From assembly GCA_933228675.1 (NCBI GenBank), contig OW121741.1:78592040-78656039 (forward strand): DNA of 64,000 nt, in the 5' to 3' direction. A program made the position numbers and the translations under genes. This document shows, in pieces, positions 44,623 to 56,149 of the stretch. Source of the DNA: Stomorhina lunata. Taxonomy: Eukaryota; Arthropoda; Insecta; Diptera; Rhiniidae. The notes under the pieces were generated by a model. The model did not search any database, was not told the origin of the DNA, and saw nothing but the letters and a program-made list of their open reading frames with translations. How positions within the stretch are numbered: position 1 is the first letter of the stretch; the number at the start of each line of letters is the position of its first letter.

Positions 44623-46480
44623 AAACTTCAAATTTTAATAATATATGGTGGTTTTAAATTTATTACATAACACCCATAACACCCTACAAATTATACAGGG
44701 TGCACGGTACTGTGACAGGAACAATTTTTTCTTTGATTTGAAATATTTTTCTACGGAATATTGTGACACTAGGTCTAAAAGTTTAGATCTGAAAATTTGA
44801 GCCAAATCGGACAACGTTTTAGTGACGCGCATCGGGTCCAAAGTTTAAGAGCCCATTTGTATGGGGAAAAATGGGTTATTTTTTGTTTTTGTGAAATTTA
44901 GACCAAAACTAAATAATTTTCACAAGAAAAATTAATAGAATATTAAAGAGAACTAACACAGCTTTATTTCAAATCGTGACGAAAATCCATGACGTAGTTT
45001 AAAAGTTATTGCAGTTGTCCCCCGAAAATTCGTGTCCTTGAAAACGCGCCTAAGGATATGCACCAAAAATTTTATGTTGTAAATAAAGAAATTCCAAAAT
45101 TAGACAAGATTTATCATTTAATGGCTTCTTACTAGTAAATAGTTCAGTTTTGTATAAATATAATCAAATTTACTTAGTTTTTTTTTCATGTTGGAAAATG
45201 GTACATTTTTCTCTGGTCGGTTTCAAAAATCATTTTTTAATTTTTTGAAAATTTTGTTCAACAAATATTACAAATTTACGGTCTTATGCAAAAAAATTTA
45301 ACAACGATTGGTAAGCTAAAGTTAAGCAAAATTCCTTAAAGTATTATCCTAAAACGATTGTTAGCTTAACAAACCGATGTTAATCTTTTGTTAACATCAA
45401 ATAATTTAAAGTAGCTATCTACATAATTTAAAGCTACGTTAAATATTTTACTGTTTTGACAAATAATATTTTGTGATAACTTTTAAAGAAAATATTTAAG
45501 TTTCCAGACTTATCTAATAAAAATAATGTTTTTGCTAAATTTCGTTATCTTATTTTTTGTAATTTGCTATTTTTTTATCATATAAAAGGTTTCAGGGGGT
45601 GGTTAATTTATAAAATCTAATTTCCATTATATTTCATACTCTATTTTACATATGTATTTCATACTAAAATCAAACTTTTCAAAGAAATTGATAATACAAA
45701 TTCTAATTTTTAACAAAAAATTCGTGTTTTCAACAAAAAACAGACATCGGTCAATGAAATTTACAAAAAACATTATAGCGATGTATATATACTCAACATG
45801 AGTTAAAAGTACTCGATTTTTAAATAATCGGTTTAAACCCTTAATAAAAATTTGTATATTTATTATTTTACTGTATTATAAATGTGTTTAGTTTATGCTT
45901 TTATGTAACATAAACATAATTTTATATTAAGAAAAGAAAATAAATGTTATTTTATATTAAAAACATACAAAACATTATTTAGAAATTCGACTACCCGGAG
46001 GAAACAATAAATAATTAATTCGTTGTTTTGTATATTTAACTATAAAGAGACAAGAGAGAATGACGATGTTGCCAGCATTAACATGTAAAATTGACTTGAC
46101 GTATTCATTAGTTAAAGAACTGTTTTTGGATACTATTTTTTAACAATCGTTTGTTAGCCTTAAAGTATTTGGTAACTAACGCATTCTTTAAGCAATATTT
46201 AAGATTTTTTTTAGCATAAGACCGTTAGAATTTGCTTTCCAGCGTGTAAAAACAAACAAATGGGAGAATAAAACCCCAGTGAACAGTTTCGCCGTACCTG
46301 CTATTTCAAATTGAAGAATTTCGCGAAAATGTAAATTTTTGGGCCAAATTCGAGTAAATGCTCGGTAAATTTTACTTGTATTTAATTTTAACAAAAAAAA
46401 ATTCTTCACCGGGGTCAAATGTTAAATTTGGATTTCCTTAAAATTTTCATAGCGAGATTATAAAATATCAAATAATAATT
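44623..46480 (+). repeat. Family E dispersed non-coding repeat, copy 2, split by a TIR element
   Basis: The segments 44930-45278 and 46225-46480 together correspond to family E copy 1 (20281-20965): CCCCCGAAAATTCGTGTCCTTG, CGCCTAAGGATATG, ATTTATCATTTAATGGC, then GAATTTCGCG and CGAGTAAATGCTC. An additional 300 bases at the left (44623-44930), with CAGGGTGCACGGTACTGTG, have no partner in copy 1, which is cut there. Unknown element; no frame. Confidence 0.7.
45279..46224. mobile_element. 946 bp TIR element (PIF/Harbinger-type MITE candidate)
   Basis: Ends CGGTCTTATGCAAAAAAA at the left and TTTTTTTAGCATAAGACCG at the right are inverted repeats. TTA flanks both sides (45276-45278, 46225-46227). 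Removing it restores the family E sequence. A further, imperfect inner inverted repeat exists (ACAACGATTGGTAAGC against TAACAATCGTTTGTTAGCC). AT-rich, no transposase frame. A 3 bp TTA duplication is typical of PIF/Harbinger; the superfamily is inferred from that alone. Confidence 0.8.
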
Positions 46481-46610
46481 AGCGAATCATTTAAAAATAT
46501 AGGTTTTGGCCAATGAAAATTGATTCTGGGCCACCGTGCGGCGTGTTATTGCTGTATCCGATTTAGGATGCTATGAAAATTAATACAATCATTTCAATTA
46601 TAGAAATTGA

Positions 46611-46694
46611 CGGGATCGGGGCTCGAACTCAGATTGAATGTGATATGTTAGGCTTAGAAGTCGACGTTCTAATCAACTAAGCCACAGCACCCAC
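46611..46694 (-). ncRNA. tRNA-like sequence (pseudo-tRNA or SINE head)
   Basis: On the minus strand GGGTGCTGTGGCTTAGTTGATTAGAACG gives an A-box, GACTTCTAAGCC an anticodon-arm-like segment with TCT at the anticodon position, and GAGTTCGAGCCCCG a B-box. About 84 bases with an oversized region before the B-box. The acceptor stem does not pair cleanly, so a working tRNA is unlikely; a tRNA-derived SINE or pseudogene is more probable. Confidence 0.5.
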
Positions 46695-46815
46695 CAATTT
46701 TTATGATTTAGAAGGCGCATGCGTTTAGATAAACATGCAAATAAAGTATAAGTAACAAAATCATTTAAACAATTGATTTCTTTGGTGGTTTTCAAAGTCC
46801 GTAAAATCTATAAAT

Positions 46816-49203
46816 AACAAGTAAGAGTGGTATATTCGGCTTTGCCGAATCTTGGATACCCTTCACCAATGGTGTTGCAAAAGTACTTAATGTAATTCCT
46901 AGCAAAATTTGGTTATACTAGTATTATATGCAAAGAGTCTTTAAAATTAAGAGTCGGAAAAAGAAAAGCTTTTCGGTGGCGTCATCATCTAGAATAGTTA
47001 TGCATCCAAAGGTTAGGTTGGGCAGGTGGCTGATGTCTAGGGAAGCTTCACTTGGGTTTTTAAGTGGTCCCTTTGTGAAAGATAATGATTACAAGACTAC
47101 AAGTAGAGAATGCATATTTAAGACAGCCAGTAGCTTCGAAATAAAATAGACACATATTTTACGAACATTTAATAAAGTTCGATAGACCAGATAAACCATG
47201 CAGAAAAGATGCTTCAAAATGTAGATGCCCTTACATTTGCAATAGCACATCGATTTGATGAAGTTTAAGTATTCTGGCATGCAACCCAAAAACGCAGTGC
47301 CCAGTGAGGGTTGTGCACTTTAATTCGTACGAATTATCCAACTAGTAAAAGTTCTTGATTAGTTATGTAAAACTCTGAAGTTAGCGGACTGATTTAAGTC
47401 AAAGCTTTAACAATGATAAGCCTTAAAATTATAGGGTATACACTCTTAGTTTTAGATACATACGTGAAATATATAGCTTTTGAATGAATGGATATCAGCT
47501 TTGTCGGAAAAGTTATTAAAGATTTACTTATTTATCTGAAGTTAGTTAATTAATTAAAATGAACACTTCATCAATAATATTAGGGATGTATTGTTCTTTC
47601 GATCTGTCCGGTGGATGTTTGGAAAGTTTTGCTCTAGTTCCTTGTGCAATTTTAATGTGATTTAATTTATCAGCATTAAATCGATTCCCGGTCGGGGTTA
47701 TATGGGAGATTTCACTAAATGTGAATAGAGCTCGTCCATTTTCAATATCGAACTTTTCAAGAGATCAAAAATACTTTTGTCAAATGTTGTCCCTCTAGAA
47801 AGTTTATTTTAGGCGCTATCGCCCTGAATATCAATAGTGTACAACGTCTTTATACTAAATGTCATCATCGTATCTTAGGCGAAGTTATACGGGATCAATT
47901 GTCAAACGTGAACGGATTTCTCCCAATTGCAATTAAAAAATTTAAATTTTCGTTGATATGTGAGATACTTACATACATATGTAGGTTTTGAACGGATATC
48001 ATGTACTCAGTCGCATTTTTGTACTTCCTAGGAAGATTACCTATAACTTGATATATAATACATTCTCAAATGTTATCATAATGTTCAAAAGTCAGACACA
48101 AAATTAAGATTAATGCAGAGTGTCTGTCTGCTAAAATCAGATTTGTGGAGCCCCTGGATTTTACACAAAATTTTAGGATATTGGGCCACCCTGAATTTTA
48201 TCATTGTCGATCTAAACACCATCGCTTAAACGCTAAATTATATCTACCACAAATTACCGAATGCATCAGGATTTAGGTAATCCACTGCGAAGGACGCTAT
48301 TAAAATTCATCAAAATAAACACCTGAGATATCGACAAAACAGGAACTCCAAAAACTTGACTACAACAGAAAAAATTACAGACAGGTAGACGGACGGACAA
48401 AAAAACAGACGGACGGACAAACAAACAGACGGACGGACAGAAAGACAAACAGACGGACGGACGGAGGTCGCGAAATCAATTCTACTGCCGATTCTAAGTT
48501 GATCGGTACAGTTTGAATGGTATTCGTAATCAGATTTGTGGAGTATAGATTTTAGAAAATCCTCACACAAAGAACGATGTCAAATTTCATCACAATTGGT
48601 CCATAAACACCTGAGATATCGCTGAAACAATACTTACGAAATGTAAACAAAATTTCTTAGACACGTACTTTGGGCAATTTGCTGTACATCAAATGTAGTG
48701 TTACTGCGATATCTCAGTTTTTTATGGACCGCTTTTGATAAAATTTAATAACGTGCTTGGTGGGGGAATTTCCTAAAATCTGATATAAAATTTATGTAGG
48801 TCCATGCTAAAGTAGGATGGTTTTTTCTATTTCTGCATTTCATTTTTTCAACAAACATTCTCTAATGCGAACTTTGGGCAATTTGCGATACATCAAATTC
48901 AGTGTTTTGGCGATATCTCAGTTGTTTATGGACCGATTTTGAGTGCTTTGGGAAACTATTTGCTACAATCTGATATATAACATATGTACACCAGGAGTAT
49001 CTTTTTTCTCTTGTTATTTAAAAGTGTGTTTCAATCAAAAATTTTAAAATTTTCGTCTAATTTTTGGTATTTTTTCGATATTTTCGGTGTTTATAAACCG
49101 ATTTTATTGAAATTTAATAGCGTTCATTGCGGGAGAATTTCCTAAAATCTGATATATAATTTATATAAGTCCATCCTCCAGGGGCTTCAGAAACTTTATT
49201 TCA

Positions 49204-49237
<34 letters not shown>

Positions 49238-49401
49238 GGACAGACAGACAGACAGACAGACGGACATCGCTTAATCGATTCTCCTCCCGATTCTGAGTCG
49301 ATCGGTATAATTTTTATGGGGTCTACGATCACTAATAAAAAAATTACAAACGGAATCACAAACTTATAATACCCTTTCACCTATTGATGAAGGGTATAAA
49401 A
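46816..49401 (-). mobile_element. Family A Helentron-associated element, copy 2 (inverted)
   Basis: In element orientation: head near 49401 (TTTTTATACCCTTCATCAATAGGTGAAAGGGTA), a TCTG tract at 49206-49265, the second head-like block with GTCCGTCY repeats at 48384-48470, body, inverted head CACCATTGGTGAAGGGTATCC, hairpin ATTCGGC-AAA-GCCGAAT and tail CACTCTTACTTGTTATTT ending at 46816. It matches copy 1 along its whole length, including the compound double-head arrangement. Short frames on both strands are artefacts. Confidence 0.85.
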
Positions 49402-50267
49402 ACATTTCCTAGAAATATGTAAATAAGACCGGATTTAGCTAGACGGATTTCTTTTCATCAACGTCACTAGATAGCCATCAGTTGGTTACAAGTTGTTTAC
49501 ACCAATGGACAGGCATTTCTAAAACATAAAGGGTGGTCTCACTGGCAATTACAATTTTCATTAAAGTCTAAAATTAAAGTGCAAAAAAATAAACCTACAC
49601 TCTTCACACACAACTTGTTTCAATTTACCAAACATTTGAATATTTATTTATTTATTTGTTTGAGTCTATTTATATTTATTTATTTACCTCCTGGAAATAT
49701 TTAATTAAACGGTATTCGATCAAATCGTTAACTATTAAAATTCAAAACTGAACAACTTTTGCTTAAAAGCAAAATGCGTGGGCAGTAGCAGGCCAAAGCC
49801 GGGGCCAAAACATGTGCCATGTTCGAAATTGTACGTCAAAAATGAAGGCTGCTAAATATTTATGTATTTTGAAAAAATCTAATGAATAGCCGCTAAATTC
49901 ATTTGGTCATGCAGACAAATGGAGAATTTGCAATTGGTTGCAGCAACGACCCGGCTTTTGTTGTTTGATTTTTCGTTATTAATTTATTTGTTGATTTTTT
50001 CGAGTTTAATTTAATAAAACTAATCAAAAAATGTTTTTGGAAGGAGATAAAAAAAAAAGTGTTACAGTTTTCAAATTGATTTTGGCTATTAACTTGCAAC
50101 TTGTTAATCTGGACACATGCCTTCATACCCAACGGATTGGCTCGCACCCATATAAAACTCATACCCAATCGATGTTGCAAGCATTTTTTGTGGAACTTTT
50201 TAGTGTGTGGGGGGCAGTGTTAACTTTATATTTTTGTTGTAGTTAACTTTATAAAGATTTAAGCTAC
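49402..50267. other. Probable single-copy host sequence
   Basis: About 870 bases of more complex composition than the surroundings, without element signatures (for example GCAGGCCAAAGCCGGGGCC near 49790 and GGTTGCAGCAACGACCCGG near 49935). No frame is convincing; it could be intronic or intergenic host DNA. Confidence 0.5.
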
Positions 50268-52051
50268 CTTTTTATACCCACCATCAAAAAGAATGGGGGG
50301 TATATTGAGATTGTCATTCCGTTTGTAATTTCCTTAATATTGGCTCTGAATCCTTATGAAATTCTAAGACGACTGAGCGATGTCCGTCTGTCTGTCCGTC
50401 TGTCTGTCTGTTGAAATCACGATAACGCCTAAACGAAAGGAGCTAGCTCACTGAAACTTAGTAAAAATATTCTTTATCTCAGAGAAAATTTTGGTATTGA
50501 AATTGGGCAAAATCGGTTCACATTTGACCATAGCTCCCGAATAACCTCGTCTAGGCTAATCGCTTACTTGCTAATAAATGACAAATTATGACAGTTATGA
50601 TGACAAAATTTGGTATCTAGAAGTTTTAGATAAGCACTAGGCAGCATATAAAATTTCATCGAAATCGGTTCACATTTAGCCATAGCTCCCATACAAAAAA
50701 CTTACGAAAACAGGCTAAATTTCACCCAAAATACACTTAAATGCCAATAAATCTAAAAGTATAACAGATATAACCACTAAATTTGGCACAAGAAAGTCTT
50801 ATATCAATGCCAGCCAGTGTGCAAAATTTTGTCACAATCGGTCACTATTTGACCTAGCTCCCATATAAAAAACTTACGAAAACACAAAAATTCAAAAAGA
50901 AAAGGGGATTTATGTCCGTCTGTCCGTCAGATAAAATCGTGATAGCTCCTTAACTACAAGAGCTAGTAAGACTAAATTAAGCACAAGGAAGTCTTATGTC
51001 AATGCCAGTCAGTGTGCAAAATTTCGTCACAATCGGTCACCATTTGACCATAGCTCCCATATAAAAAACTTATGGAAACACAAAAATACATAAAGAAAAG
51101 GTTGTTTATGTCCGTCTGTCCGTCAGATAAAAGCACGATAGCGCCTTAACGAAAAGAGCTAGAGGGACAAAATTTAACAAAAGTATTTTGGATATCTTGC
51201 AAAAGATGTGTGTTGAAAATGGACAAAATCGGTTCAAATTTAGTTAGAGCTCCCATATAAACCCCGCCCCAGGAAACACATTAATGCTAATAAATTGAAT
51301 ACAATTGTAATAGCTATGACGATTAAATTTAAAATAGGGAAGTTTTATGCAATTTTTAATCAGTTTATCAAATTTTATAGGAATCAGTCCATATTTGACT
51401 TTAGCTTTCATATAAAAAACACTCACGGAAACCAAAAATTTTAGCAAAGGCCAGTTAAAAGCTATTAAATTAGAGACTATGATAGCTATGGCCACTAAAT
51501 TTTGCAAGAATAAGCTGTATATATATACCAGCCAGTGGCTATAATTCTTATATATATAACATCCCCTTTTTTATATCTACAATCAAAAAGATTTGGAGGT
51601 ACATTCATTATATTAAGATTTCACCTATCAAATTAGATAGGCATTAATCAATGTTCAGCCCAGACTTTAAATATGATGAATGCATTTGGAACTCCTAACG
51701 AAATATATGGACCTGCCGTATTACTATTAACGTGTTTAGCCTAACTGCATATTGAGCACAACGAAAAGTATTTAACAGCTTATTAATGTAAAACTATACC
51801 CGGTTATGAGACCGAATTTTGATCAAAGTAAATACTGGGGAAATCACTAAAATATTTTTAAATGTTGAACTAAAAAGCTACGGCAACCGAATTTAGTCCA
51901 AAGGTTTTACCAACAATACCAATTAGCTTAGCGATTTTTTCAGTTTTGGTCCAGATTTTGAATTAGCTACACCCTGTTTCTGAATTTAACACAACTTGAT
52001 GGTGGGTATATAAGATTCGGCACAGCCGAATATAACACTCTTACTTGTTTT
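50268..52051 (+). mobile_element. Family B Helentron-associated element, copy 4, complete
   Basis: 1.78 kb with both ends: head TTTTTATACCCACCATC..ATGGGGGGTA and 3' end TTGATGGTGGGTATAT, hairpin ATTCGGC-ACA-GCCGAAT, tail CACTCTTACTTGTTTTA. The TCTG tract is short (50382-50412). It is the best reference copy of family B here. Non-coding. Confidence 0.88.
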
Positions 52052-52488
52052 ATTATTTAAAAACACCAAAAAAAAAATATTTGATATGTTTCTATAAATA
52101 ATTTTTTTGAATGCCTCTTGTTGCATGCAGCAGCCGCTTAAGGCTAAACATGATTGCACAAATCAATATAATTAAGTAATGTTTAGTTGTTGCTGTTTGT
52201 GCTAGCAAAACCATATCATACCCCAACCTCAATAACAACAACAATAAATTCCTTTATTCAATTCAAAACTTTTTGGTTTTCAGGAACAACAACTTTGTGG
52301 TCAGTAGTGGCAAAATGTTGTACTTGTTGCAATCATTTGGGGCAAATATTGCGATTTGCAGGTTTGATTAGCAATTATTGCATTTTTTGTTTGGGCTTTT
52401 TAAAACTAAAGTGGTATTTTGTTTTATGAATATCGCGAAATGATTTAAGATAATAAAGTATTTATAAAGATTTTTTTAGATATATTTA
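52052..52488. other. Probable single-copy host sequence
   Basis: About 440 bases with CAACAACAACAATAA runs and TTGCATGCAGCAGCCGC, unlike the elements on either side. An 80-codon frame (52187-52429) has no family features. No gene supported. Confidence 0.45.
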
Positions 52489-54477
52489 AAACAAGTAAGA
52501 AAATTGTATAGTAGGTCAAGCCCAACTATACGATACCCTTCACCACTAAGGTCAAAATTGTTCTTTTTGCTATATTAAGACAAATATTTGCTAAATTTTG
52601 CCATCATACAAACATTTTTTTAAAACTTATATATTTAAGCTGTTTCCGTCATTTGGATGACGGATATGAGAGCTAGGGTCAAATGTGGACCGATTATCTC
52701 GAAATTTGGCAAATTGATTACAGTTTTTACAAAAATTATGTGTGCACAAAATAATCTTGAAATTTTCATTATCTTTAGATTTACGAGCGTTTTAGTAATG
52801 TTTGTCTCATTTAGTTTTTAAAGAAGAGTTTGTATGGGAGCTATGATCAAATGTGGGCCGATTTCAACAAAATTAGGTACAGTAGTTTTAGTTTACATAA
52901 GCAGTATTTAGTTTCATGAAAAAATATTGATATTTGTGGCCAATATATCAATTCCGGAAAGTGGGACCTATGGGAGGTACCATAAATATTAAAACGATTT
53001 TGACGAATTTCAATAGCCATGGTTCCACTGTCAAGAAAATGATCTGTGCCAAATTTTATCAAATTATATTTAGAATTGCGACCTGTAGTTTGATTACAAG
53101 TTTTACATGGGGGTCCAGCCAGCCAGACGGACGGACGGACTGACATCGCTTAATCGACACAGAAAGAGATTCTAAACCTATTGGTATAATAAAAGATGGG
53201 TCTAAGACAAATATTTCTAAAATTTTCTATAAAAAAATTTTGTACTGAAAATTTCTTATAAAAAAAATTTTGTATCGAAAATTTGGTATAAAAAATTTTG
53301 TACCGAAAATTTTCTATATGAAAAATTTTATACCGAAAATTTTCTATATGAAAAATTTTATACCGAAAATTTTCTATAGAAAAATTTTATACCAAAAATT
53401 TTCTATAAAAAAATTTTGTACCGAAAATTTTATATGAAAAATTTTAAACCGAAAATTTTCTATAGAAAAATTTTATAACGAAAATTTTCTATAAGAAATT
53501 TTATAATGAAAATTGTCTACAAAAAAATTTATAACGAAAATTTTCTATAAAAATTTTTATAACGAAAATTTTAAAACGAAAATTTTCTATGAAAAAATAA
53601 ATTTTATAACGAAAATTTGCTATAAAAAATTTTACAACGAAAATTTTCTATAAAAAATTTCATAACGAAAATTTTCTATAAAAAATTTTATAACGAAAGT
53701 TTTCTATAAAAAATTTTACAACGAAAATATTCTATAAAAAATTGTATAGCAAAAGTTCTAAAAATTTTTGTAACGAAAATTTTCTTTAAAAAATTTTTTA
53801 AAGCAAATTCTCTATAAAAAAATTTTACAACGAAAATTTTTTATAAAAAATTGTATAACGAAAGTTAATTTTAAAAATTTTTGTAACGAAAATTTTCTAT
53901 AAAAAATTTTATGTCCAAAATTTTCTATAAAAAAGTTTTATAACGAAAATTTTCTATAAAAAAGTTTAAAAACAAAAATTTTCTATAAAAATTTTTGTAC
54001 CGAAAATTTTCTATGGAAACCTTTTTTACCGGAAATTTTCTATAAAAGATGTTTAAACCGCAAATTTTCTATGAAAAAATTTTGTACCGAAAATTTTCTA
54101 TAAAAAAATTTTAAACCGAAAATTTTTTATAGAAAAATTTTAAACCGAAAATTTTCTTTAGAAAAATTTAATACCGAAAATTTTCTAAAGAAAAGTTTTA
54201 TACCGAAAATTTTCTAAAGAAAAATTTTATACCGAAAATTTTCTATACAAAATTTTATAATGAAAATTTTCTCAAAAAAAATTTTTAACTAAAATTTTCT
54301 AGAAAAATTTTTATACCGAAAATTTTCTATAAAAAATTTTGTACCAAAAATTTTGTACCAAAAATTTTGTATAAAAAATTTTGTACCGAAATTTTTCTAT
54401 AAAAAACTTTGTACCGAAAATTTTCTATAAAAAATTTTCGGTATAAAATTTTCACCTATGGCGGTGAAGGCTATAAT
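52489..54477 (-). mobile_element. Family C Helentron-associated element, copy 3, swollen by a minisatellite
   Basis: The tail (complement of CTTACTTGTTTT) lies at 52489 and the body runs to GTCCGTCCGTCTGGCTGG and AGACCCATCTTTTATT at about 53205. Then, in place of the ~40 bases between the AGACC segment and the head, comes a 1.2 kb minisatellite. The head (complement of TTTCACCTATGGCGGTGAAGGCTATAA) closes it at about 54477. The 3' hairpin is weakened by substitutions (GTTGG/CCTAC). Confidence 0.85.
53217..54452. repeat. ~26-28 bp minisatellite AAAATTTTCTATAAAAAATTTTGTACCG
   Basis: About 45 diverged units of AAAATTTTCTATA(A)AAAATTTTNTANCG with position-specific variants: TACCG at both sides, TAACG in the middle (about 53460-53950). 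Units run 24-31 bases. Each unit is itself partly palindromic (AAAATTTT twice). It lies wholly inside family C copy 3. Confidence 0.95.
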
Positions 54478-54623
54478 TAGTTAAACCCGGTCTACTTCGC
54501 CTACTATAATGGAAAACAGTAAACAAGCCTTACGTTGTTGGTAGTACTTTGTGTGTATTTGTATGCCCACACATTAAAAATTAAAGGGGGTATATTGAGA
54601 TTGTCATTCCCTTTGTAATTCAA
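54478..54623. other. Short linker with a 40 bp fragment of a family B head
   Basis: 54584-54622 reads AAAGGGGGTATATTGAGATTG and TCATTCCCTTTGTAATTC, a plus-strand family B head that stops after 40 bases, next to the tail of another B copy in opposite orientation. Confidence 0.6.
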
Positions 54624-55604
54624 AAACAACTAAGAGTGTTATATTCGGCTGTGCGGAATCTTATATACCCACCATCAAGTTGTATTAAATTTAGAAACAT
54701 ATCTCATATATATACGAGGGTGCAGCAAATTCAACACGAGGACCAAATTCTATGCTGCTTGTACCTCCGAATCTTTTTGATTGCAGATAAGAAAAGGCGA
54801 TGTTATATATATAAGAATTATAGCCAAATGTTGACCGATTGTAACAAAATTTTACACACTGACTGGTATTTATATAAAGCTTATTCCTGTAGTAACCATA
54901 GCTGTGATAGTATATAATTTAATAGCTTTTAACTGGCCTTTGCTACATTTTTTTTTTTTGGTTTCCGAAAGTGTTTTTTATATGAAAGCTATAGTCAAAT
55001 ATGGACCGATTTCTATAAAATTTGATATACTGACCAATAGTAGCATAAAACTTCTCTATTCTAAATTTAGTCTTCATAGCTGTCACAATTGTATTCAATT
55101 TATCAGCATTAATGTGTTTCCCGGATCAGGGTTATATTGGTGCTCTAACTAAATGCGAACCGATTTCGTCCATTTTCAATACATGACTTTTTCAAGATAT
55201 CAAAAATATTTTTGTAAAATTTGGTTCCACTAACTCTTTTTGTTAAGGCGCTATCGCGCTTTTATCTGACAGACAGATGGATATAAACCCCCTTTTCTTT
55301 TTGTATTTTTGTGTTTCCGTTTTTTATATGGGAGCTATGGTCAAATGGTGACCGATTGTGACAAAATTTTGCACACTGGTTGACATAAGACTTTCTTGCG
55401 CTAAATTTAGTGGCCAAAGCTATTACACTTTATCATTTATTGGCATTTAAGTATATTTTAGGTGGAATTTTGGCAGTTTCCTGAACAAAAGGAGCTAATT
55501 TATAAAAATTTCGCAAGAATATTCCTTTTATCTTGAAAAAGATGGGCAAAACCGATTCACATTTGACACGGCTCCTATATTACCCCACCCTTGACAACAA
55601 TTTT
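54624..55604 (-). mobile_element. Family B element, copy 5, 5'-truncated
   Basis: On the minus strand the 3' end is present at 54624 (tail CACTCTTAGTTGTT, hairpin ATTCCGC-ACA-GCCGAAT with one mismatch, inverted head TTGATGGTGGGTATA), and the body with CATAGCTCCCATATAA blocks extends to about 55604. Head and TCTG tract are missing. Confidence 0.8.
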
Positions 55605-56147
55605 AAATTTTTTACATATCTATATCTAGATATATAAAACTCTAACGTGACTGACTCATCATCGCCCAGCCCAAACGGCTAAAGCTAGAGAAATTTTGAC
55701 AGCGGATACCTTTTTCGATGTATAGATCCAGTAAGAAGGGATTTTTAAAAATTCAGCCGCTAAGGGGGTAAAAAAGGAAAAAAAATTTTGGCACTTTTTT
55801 CCATATGTGACAAATGGGACATAAAAATGGTAAAAATGAATTGTTGGTACTTTTTTTTAACCCATGTGTATTTTTTAAACCAATCAACATAGAAACAAAA
55901 TTTAAAACGGAGACGGTAAACAAGAAAAAAATATCAAACACTTGTTTGGTACATTTTTAGATTTACAGGGTAAAAAGGGGGGAAAATGGCGACAAAATAT
56001 TTAGGGTAGGTTCATTCTTCCTTATCTTTGTATATCACTTAAACCAATAAATCTAAAAACAAAAAATGTATAAGGAAGTCGATGACCAAGTGCAAAATAT
56101 CAAGGACGGGGGAAAATCAGTAACATTATATCTCCTAAACTACTTAG
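55605..56147. repeat. A-rich repeat related to family D, left half
   Basis: Phrases GGGGGTAAAAAAGG, TTGGCACTTTTTTCC, GGTACTTTTTT and ATATCTCCTAAACTAC resemble the A-rich part of family D (2520-3060). The left edge ATATATAAAACTCTAACGTGACTGACTCATCATCGCCCAG is different. The mariner-like element at 56150 splits it. No coding. Confidence 0.55.
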
Positions 56148-56149
56148 TA

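Noticed and set aside
47000..47150. 73-codon plus-strand frame in family A copy 2 as a gene
   Set aside because: Lies in non-coding element body and is not preserved as a frame in copy 1.
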